A stretch of 64,000 bases of DNA. Source: Tessaracoccus caeni. GTDB lineage: Bacteria; Actinomycetota; Actinomycetes; Propionibacteriales; Propionibacteriaceae. The notes under the pieces were generated by a model. It searched no databases and was not told the DNA's origin. It saw only the letters and a list, made by a program, of their open reading frames with translations. The position numbers and the translations under genes were made by a program. Of the stretch, positions 59,432 to 64,000 are shown in pieces. The stretch's first letter is position 1; the number at the start of each line of letters is the position of its first letter. The DNA is taken from positions 94,718-158,717 of the forward strand of contig NZ_JARGDO010000009.1 of the NCBI RefSeq assembly GCF_029211185.1, written 5' to 3'.

Positions 59432-59615
59432 TTCAGGTGTGCATCGGGGTGCAGGGGGCGTCAGCTGGGTGGGGTCGTTGGTGCGGCTGTTGCGACGGGT
59501 GGTGTGCCGGTTCTCGGGAGGCTCTGTTGGGACTGCTGCACGTGCGCGCTGTCCGCTTCGGTGTCTTTCTGAGGGTCCGGGTTGTGCGTTCAAGGCTGGT
59601 GTGGAGCCCGGCCAC

Positions 59616-59669
59616 CTATCACCAGTCGTAACTGTACCGTACGTATGGTATAGTTACGGGTGGTGATAG
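59616..59669. promoter_or_regulatory. 54-bp composite palindrome upstream of the efflux pump (TetR operator)
   Basis: The outer arms CTATCACC/GGTGATAG (59616-59623, 59662-59669) and inner arms GTAACT/AGTTAC with TACC/GGTA are symmetric around TACGTA. The structure includes TATAGT, a likely -10 element. Such long symmetric sites suit two TetR dimers; the TetR gene is at 61223. Confidence 0.75.
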
Positions 59670-59694
59670 TTCGGTTCCGGAAAGGTGTGATGAC

Positions 59695-61197
59695 GTGAGT
59701 TTGAGCAAGCGGCAGCGGTGGGGTCTGCTGGTGACGGTGGCGGCGGGGCTGCTGTTGATCACTCTGGACAACTCGATCCTGTATACGGCGTTGCCGACGT
59801 TGACCGAGGAGTTGGGGGCGTCGGGGTCGCAGAGCTTGTGGATCATCAACGCCTATCCGGTGGTGATGGCGGGCCTGTTGCTGGGCTCGGGCACGCTGGG
59901 GGACCGGATCGGGCACCGGCGGATGTTTTTGATCGGTCTGGTGGTGTTCGGGGTGGCGTCGTTGGGGGCGGCGTTCGCGCCGTCGGCGGGTCTGCTGATC
60001 GCGGCGCGTGCGGTGCTGGCGGTGGGCGCGGCGGCGATGATGCCGGCCACGCTGGCGCTGATCCGGGTCTCGTTCGAGGTTGAGCGTGAGCGCAATTTCG
60101 CGATCGCGGTGTGGGGGAGCCTTGCGGTGGTGGGTGCGGCGCTGGGCCCGATCGTGGGCGGGGTGCTGCTGGAGCACTTCTGGTGGGGCTCGGTGTTCCT
60201 GATCAACGTGCCCGTGGTGATCGCCGCGTTGATCGCGGCGGTGCTGATCGCACCGCCCAACGACCCCGACCCGTCCAAGAGGTGGGACCTGGTGTCGTCG
60301 TTGCAGGCGATGGTCGCGCTGGTGGGTGCGGTGTTCTTCATCAAGGAGCTCGCGCATTCCCCGCAGAACTGGGTGATCGTTGGTGCGGGCTTGGTGGCCG
60401 CGGTGGTCGGGTCGGTGCTGTTCGTCCGCCGTCAGCGGGGCTTGGAGCAGCCGCTGCTGGAGTTCTCGATCTTCCGCAATCCCGCGTTCAGCGCCGGGGT
60501 GCTGGCGGCGGCGTTCTCGATGTTCGCGATCGGCGGGTCCCAGCTGGTCACGACCCAGCGGTATCAGCTTGTGGAGGGTTTCACCCCCCTGGAGGCCGGG
60601 CTGCTGGTCGCGGCGGTCGCGATCGGGTCGCTGCCCACCGCGCTGTTGGGCGGGGCGTTCCTGCACAGGATCGGCCTGCTGCCGTTGATCGCCGGGGGCC
60701 TTGCGGTCGCCTCGCTCGGGGTGGTCGTGGTGATCATCGGTGTGCAGGCCGACGTGTTCGGTGTGTTGGTTGCCGGGCTGCTGGTTACCGGCGCCGGGCT
60801 GGGTGGGGCGATGTCGGTGGCCTCGACCGCGATTGTGGGCAATGTGCCCGCCCGCCGTGCCGGGATGGCGTCCTCGGTCGAGGAGGTGTCGTATGAGTTC
60901 GGGTCCCTGACCGCTGTCGCGTTGTTGGGCAGCCTGCTCACCTTCGTTTACACCACCACCGTGCGGCTCCCGGCCGGCGCGCCGGAGGGTGCGCACGAGA
61001 GCCTGTCGGATGCGCTGGCGACAGCGGGCGGGGACCGGGCGATCATCGAGGCGGCGAGCAGTGCCTTCGACACCGGGTTCTTGGTCACGATGATCATCCT
61101 CGCCGTGGTCCTGGCGGTCGGGGCCGCGGTCACCGGACGGTTGCTGCGCCACCACGGGCCGGGGACTCAGTCGCAGGCCTTCTCGGGCAACCACTGA
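59695..61197 (+). CDS. DHA2-type multidrug MFS exporter (QacA/SmvA-like)
   Basis: A 500-aa membrane protein with 14 predicted helices. Family motifs: LDNSILYTALPTLTEELG (motif D1), LGDRIGHRRMFLIGLVVFG (motif A), RAVLAVGAAAMMPATLALI (motif B), and GAALGPIVGGVLLEHFWWGSVFLINVP (motif C, the antiport signature, in parts). It is likely a drug or antiseptic/H+ antiporter; substrates of QacA-type pumps are lipophilic cations. The GTG at 59695 starts it. A palindromic operator lies upstream and a TetR gene 25 bp downstream, so it is inducible. It is carried as cargo in the conjugative element. Confidence 0.9.
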   Translation: MSLSKRQRWGLLVTVAAGLLLITLDNSILYTALPTLTEELGASGSQSLWIINAYPVVMAGLLLGSGTLGDRIGHRRMFLIGLVVFGVASLGAAFAPSAGLLIAARAVLAVGAAAMMPATLALIRVSFEVERERNFAIAVWGSLAVVGAALGPIVGGVLLEHFWWGSVFLINVPVVIAALIAAVLIAPPNDPDPSKRWDLVSSLQAMVALVGAVFFIKELAHSPQNWVIVGAGLVAAVVGSVLFVRRQRGLEQPLLEFSIFRNPAFSAGVLAAAFSMFAIGGSQLVTTQRYQLVEGFTPLEAGLLVAAVAIGSLPTALLGGAFLHRIGLLPLIAGGLAVASLGVVVVIIGVQADVFGVLVAGLLVTGAGLGGAMSVASTAIVGNVPARRAGMASSVEEVSYEFGSLTAVALLGSLLTFVYTTTVRLPAGAPEGAHESLSDALATAGGDRAIIEAASSAFDTGFLVTMIILAVVLAVGAAVTGRLLRHHGPGTQSQAFSGNH

Positions 61198-61222
61198 CCG
61201 GGCGGGAGTGGAGGCAGAGGCT

Positions 61223-61816
61223 ATGCGTCCCAGCAAGCGGACCGAGATCCTCGATGCGGCCCTGGGGGTGATCGAGGCCGGCGGGGTCACCGCGGTGACC
61301 TTCGAGGCCGTGGCCGAGGCCGCGGGCATGACCAAAGGCGGGCTGCTGTATCACTTCGGCACCCGCGAGGTCATGCTGCAGGCGCTGCACGAGCACCTCG
61401 CCGAACAGTGGGAGACCGCTCTCACCGAGGCCGCGGGCAAACCCGCCGAACGGGCCAGTGATGCTGAGCGTCTGGCCGCCTACGCCCAGGTCGCGACCCA
61501 CAGCGCGACCCGGGCCGAGTTGTTGCTGATGCTCGAAACCGTCAACGACCCCGCCATGCACGCCCCCTGGAACGGGGTCCTGGCCCGGTGGACCCCGCCA
61601 CTGCCCGAGCATGCAGACATCTCCCCGGGTGAGTTGAGCCAGCTCATCGCCCGCCTGGCCGCCGACGGGCTCTGGCTCATCGAGTCCCTCACCACACCCC
61701 TGCACCCCTCTATGCGGGCCAGGATCGCGAACCACCTCACCACCCTCGCCTACACGACCGAGACCCCCAGTGCACCCGGCACATCCGGCGGGGGCGGCGC
61801 ACGTGATCCGCGGTGA
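61223..61816 (+). CDS. TetR-family repressor of the efflux cassette
   Basis: A 197-aa regulator: KRTEILDAALGVIEAGGVTAVTFEAVAEAAGMTKGGLLYHFGTREVML in segments is the TetR DNA-binding domain. The C-terminal part contains AELLLMLETVNDPAMHAPWNGVLARWTPPLP. ATG at 61223 is chosen over 61208 as it begins the conserved RPSKRTEIL. It lies behind the pump and overlaps the next gene by 4 bp, and probably binds the palindrome at 59616-59669. Ligand: probably a pump substrate. Confidence 0.92.
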   Translation: MRPSKRTEILDAALGVIEAGGVTAVTFEAVAEAAGMTKGGLLYHFGTREVMLQALHEHLAEQWETALTEAAGKPAERASDAERLAAYAQVATHSATRAELLLMLETVNDPAMHAPWNGVLARWTPPLPEHADISPGELSQLIARLAADGLWLIESLTTPLHPSMRARIANHLTTLAYTTETPSAPGTSGGGGARDPR

Positions 61817-62478
61817 CTGTGGGGCTGCTGCTCACCCTGGTGGGCTTGGCGTTGCTGGACTCGGTCAACGTCTCCACGATCTGGATCGTCGTGGTGATCC
61901 TGCTGGCCGCCAAGCGGCCCGCGGCCACCGGGTGGGCGTACGCGGTCGGGGCGTTCGTGACGTTCGGGACCTTCACGCTGCTGCTCTACTTCGGGCTCAA
62001 CGCCGCCGAGACCTGGCTGGACGGGTTGACGCTGTGGCTGCGTCGCATCCTGTTCACGATCATCACGGTGGTCTTCATCGTTCTCGGCGTCCGCCGGTTC
62101 ACCGCGCGCCCCCGGCGCGGGTACGGGCTGCCGTCCTGGGTGAACGCCTGGACCGCGCTTCCGCTCGGTCTGGTCGCCACGATCAGCGACATCCCTAACG
62201 CGTTCCCGATGTTCCTGGCCGTCGAACGCCTCATCGACACCGGCATCGGCCCCGAGACCGCGGTGCCCGTGCTGATCGGCTACACCGCGATCTACGCCCT
62301 GCCGACCCTCGCGGTCCTGATCATCGGCCTGCTCTACCAAGACCGCCTCCGAGCCCGGCTGCAAACCCTCTACAACCGCTACGCCACCGGTCACACCAAG
62401 CCCAGCGGCAAGATCGCCGCGCTGTACTTCACCGCAGCCGCCGCGAGCCTGGCCATCCTCATCTTTCTCGTCCGATGA
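61813..62478 (+). CDS. GAP-family (Sap/LysE-like) membrane protein
   Basis: A 221-aa membrane protein with six predicted helices: LLTLVGLALLDSVNVSTIWIVV, GWAYAVGAFVTFGTFTLLLYF, and others down to FTAAAASLAILIFLVR. It matches the GAP/Sap group (related to LysE-type exporters and to the M. tuberculosis Sap family). The GTG start overlaps the TetR stop (GTGA), so expression is coupled. It may assist the pump or export a peptidoglycolipid-like compound; no substrate evidence is present. Confidence 0.8.
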   Translation: MTVGLLLTLVGLALLDSVNVSTIWIVVVILLAAKRPAATGWAYAVGAFVTFGTFTLLLYFGLNAAETWLDGLTLWLRRILFTIITVVFIVLGVRRFTARPRRGYGLPSWVNAWTALPLGLVATISDIPNAFPMFLAVERLIDTGIGPETAVPVLIGYTAIYALPTLAVLIIGLLYQDRLRARLQTLYNRYATGHTKPSGKIAALYFTAAAASLAILIFLVR

Positions 62479-62591
62479 CCCACGCGCTCGTGCCTGACGG
62501 TGCGGCAGGCCCGGCCTCCTGAGCGTGCCCGCCCGGTAACGATCGCCGGGCCGGCGCGGTCATGCGGCTGAGCCCGCGAGAGCCCAGGAAC

Positions 62592-63239
62592 TCAGTAGGC
62601 GACGGAGAACTGAGCCCGCCGGTGGGTGGGCGTGTCGATCTCAGCGACGATCGCCGCGGCGAAGTCCGGTCCGCTGATCGCCGACTTCCCCTCAGCATCG
62701 AACAGAGCGACCTCCCCGCCGATCCGGTACCGGCCCAACTCCTCACCAGGCACATAGGAGCCGTAGTTCGCTGCCGGGCTCACATAGAACCAATCCAGTC
62801 CCTGCGGAGCGTCGCTGAGCAACCAGTCCAGCACCGCGCCCATCGTCCGGGCCTCAGCGGCGAACTCCGGCGGCAGCTCCCCGGACTCATAGAACCGCGG
62901 AGCCCCCTCCGCCGGCCGTAGCGCACTGAACCCGCCCACCACCCCGAACCGCACCCCACCGGCCGCGGCCAGGCCGGCCACCTCCCGGTACACCCCTGCC
63001 AGGGAGTCCTCCAGCTCACCCCGCGGGGCGAGGGCACCGATCACGACATCCGCCCCGGCCACTGCGTGCTCGCGGATCGCCGCGTCCGTCAACGACCCCG
63101 TCCGGTACGTGACCTCATCGACCGGTTCGGACGGGGCCGTGCGGCTGTAGGACGTGACGTGGTGCCCCGCCCGCACCGCCTTGGCGACAATGTGGCCTCC
63201 GGTATAGCCGGTGCCACCCAGAACAGCAAGACGCGCCAT
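62592..63239 (-). CDS. NAD(P)H-binding SDR-like protein
   Basis: A 215-aa single-domain Rossmann protein: ARLAVLGGTGYTGGHIVAKAV (cofactor loop), SYSRTAPSEPVDEV, ADVVIGALAPRGELEDS, VRFGVVGGFSAL, and LDWFYVSPAANYGSYVPG. It belongs to the NAD(P)H-binding group of atypical SDRs (YwnB/BVR-like). The usual YxxxK is missing. The reaction is unknown; such proteins often follow electrophile or quinone stress regulators. It is convergent with the GAP-family gene and closes the cassette. Confidence 0.82.
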   Translation of the reverse strand: MARLAVLGGTGYTGGHIVAKAVRAGHHVTSYSRTAPSEPVDEVTYRTGSLTDAAIREHAVAGADVVIGALAPRGELEDSLAGVYREVAGLAAAGGVRFGVVGGFSALRPAEGAPRFYESGELPPEFAAEARTMGAVLDWLLSDAPQGLDWFYVSPAANYGSYVPGEELGRYRIGGEVALFDAEGKSAISGPDFAAAIVAEIDTPTHRRAQFSVAY

Positions 63240-63740
63240 GACTCGTGCTCTCTCTTCCTCAGGACAAGGAACCCCCGCGGCAGGATCTCCGCAAAACTAG
63301 CCGTATGGGCCAGAACACCCGGATCGGCTTCGAGGTGTCTGCTCAGCTGTGGCCTGGACTCGGAGCTGGCTGACTCGGCCAACTGGTGATGGCCAGGTCC
63401 TCATCCAGTTTACCGCGCACGACCGGCTCGACCATATGCGGCAATCGGTGCCGCGGTGCCCCTTCGTCCGTGTCACTGTCGAACAGCTGGCGGCGAGCCA
63501 CCTGTCCCCGCACCGACACCGTGCACCCGGACCGCTCCCAGACCACCCAGTGAGCATATCGTCGAGACTTGCTTCGCCGCCGCCACCGATCCAGGTCTGC
63601 TTCCCGTCCCCGAAGTCCACGTCCCCATCTTCCTCACCAGCAGCCGCTTCCGGGACCCGCTTCTCGGCCTGCCGCTACCCTCGCCTAGTCAGGCGAATCG
63701 GCGTTATCCAGACAACTAACCACTACTTGTCGCGTGGTCA
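63240..63740. other. Intergenic part of the cassette, no supported gene
   Basis: About 500 bp between the SDR-like gene and the right direct repeat. Several frames are open, but none has a ribosome site, a recognisable domain or a consistent codon bias. A decayed regulator gene, expected beside the SDR, could be hidden here, but I cannot show it. Confidence 0.4.
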
Positions 63741-63760
63741 TTACTGACCAACCGGGGATC

Positions 63761-63792
63761 GCAAGTATTCGAAGCGTTCGAAATCCATGCTG
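63761..63792. repeat. 32-bp direct repeat, right copy (cassette boundary)
   Basis: GCAAGTATTCGAAGCGTTCG then A then AATCCATGCTG; one mismatch to 59400-59431. In minus-strand frame it encodes MDFERFEYL, compared with MDYERFEYL at the left copy, and weak similarity continues for about five codons upstream (AHL-SM). This suggests duplication of an element-internal sequence. Confidence 0.85.
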
Positions 63793-63838
63793 GCGAGGTG
63801 CGCAGGCAGGACCGCCGCCGTCGGGCTAGCGTTGAAGT

Positions 63839-64000
63839 GTGGACGCATGGACTGACGAGCCGGGTGTGGTGGTGTTGCCCGACGGGCGACGCATCCGCGG
63901 CGTCGGCGTGCGCCGGCCGCGCGGCGATGTGCCTGCCCCCGATTTCGCGGTCTATCTACTTGGCCGTGACCCAGCGCCTGGTCCTTGGCCTCATCGCTGG
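63839..64000 (+). CDS. Probable protein phosphatase of the mobile element (3' end beyond window)
   Basis: 54 codons are visible from GTG 63839, reading VVVLPDGRRIRGVGVRRPRGDVP and FAVYLLGRDPAPGPWPHRW in frame to the edge. This opening resembles small dual-specificity or tyrosine phosphatase-like proteins found on actinobacterial mobile elements (a VLPDGRR start, then YLLG and PWPxRW). The catalytic CxxxxxR would be beyond the window, so the assignment is tentative. It is divergent from the transfer operon once the cassette is removed. Confidence 0.5.
   Translation, partial: MDAWTDEPGVVVLPDGRRIRGVGVRRPRGDVPAPDFAVYLLGRDPAPGPWPHRW

Noticed and set aside
59590..61335. A 581-codon minus-strand frame opposite the efflux pump
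   Set aside because: Arg/His/Gln-rich, no domains, and the pump on the plus strand is unmistakable.
63741..63848. A 35-codon minus-strand frame through the right direct repeat
   Set aside because: The first half is antisense to the start of the phosphatase-like gene and has no ribosome site; only the last 15 codons, shared with the left repeat, were kept as a finding.

Overview
The window is high-GC, densely coded DNA from an actinobacterium. GC-rich third positions leave long open frames antisense to almost every gene, and starts are often GTG. Propionibacteriaceae or a relative is my best guess, but this is inference because no rRNA or other marker gene is present. It divides into a chromosomal part (1 to about 46950) and the left part of an integrated conjugative element (about 47018 to the right edge, which is not reached).

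Chromosomal part. 1-4125 is a small catabolic regulon: a phosphotriesterase-family hydrolase (cut by the left edge), a SorC regulator, a PfkB sugar kinase and an MFS transporter. They are tied together by three copies of the palindrome TGAACATATGTTCA. 4513-8281 encodes a heterodimeric ABC exporter with complementary degenerate ATP sites, followed by an S41 protease-like protein. 9514-11855 is tdh-kbl (threonine to glycine plus acetyl-CoA). The kbl 3' end runs into a frameshifted PIN toxin gene. 12375-24496 is mixed: an acetyltransferase, XRE and HxlR regulators with recognisable operators, a DHFR-like protein with a GyrI-like protein, a sugar-epimerase-like protein, an AAA/DUF4143 ATPase flanked by imperfect direct repeats, a glutathione peroxidase, an NmrA-like reductase, CorA, an alpha/beta hydrolase and a GPH-type symporter.

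24539-30939 holds a rifampicin-phosphotransferase-like enzyme with an in-frame 5 x 36 bp minisatellite, a block of intergenic repeats, and a STAND (NB-ARC plus TPR) ATPase gene broken by one G in its repeat region. 31202-35841 is an iron-siderophore ABC operon with a DtxR/IdeR-like box. 35986-45654 contains a serine hydrolase, an AraC regulator, a glycosyltransferase, a DUF4012 protein, a predicted Tat-exported deaminase-like amidohydrolase, a Nudix hydrolase, and a MarR regulator divergent from an AhpD-like protein. tRNA-Arg(UCU), oligoribonuclease and tRNA-His(GUG) follow.

Mobile element. A serine integrase faces tRNA-His and its stop codon lies inside the tRNA 3' end. Behind it is a minus-strand operon: a 68-aa protein, a DUF4913-like protein, SSB, a VirD4-type coupling protein, a VirB4 ATPase, an SCO6880-family protein, a VirB6/TrbL-like membrane protein and two DUF6112-like small membrane proteins. 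A single plus-strand gene of unknown function (54954-55715) interrupts it. A 4.3-kb cassette (TetR, DHA2 efflux pump, GAP-family membrane protein, SDR reductase) lies between two nearly identical 32-bp direct repeats (59400-59431 and 63761-63792). The window ends in the start of a conserved gene, probably a phosphatase.

Most novel-looking items: the direct-repeat-bounded cassette, the broken STAND ATPase, the plus-strand gene inside the transfer operon, the recurring GCATGC-centred palindromes, and the possible kbl/antitoxin fusion.
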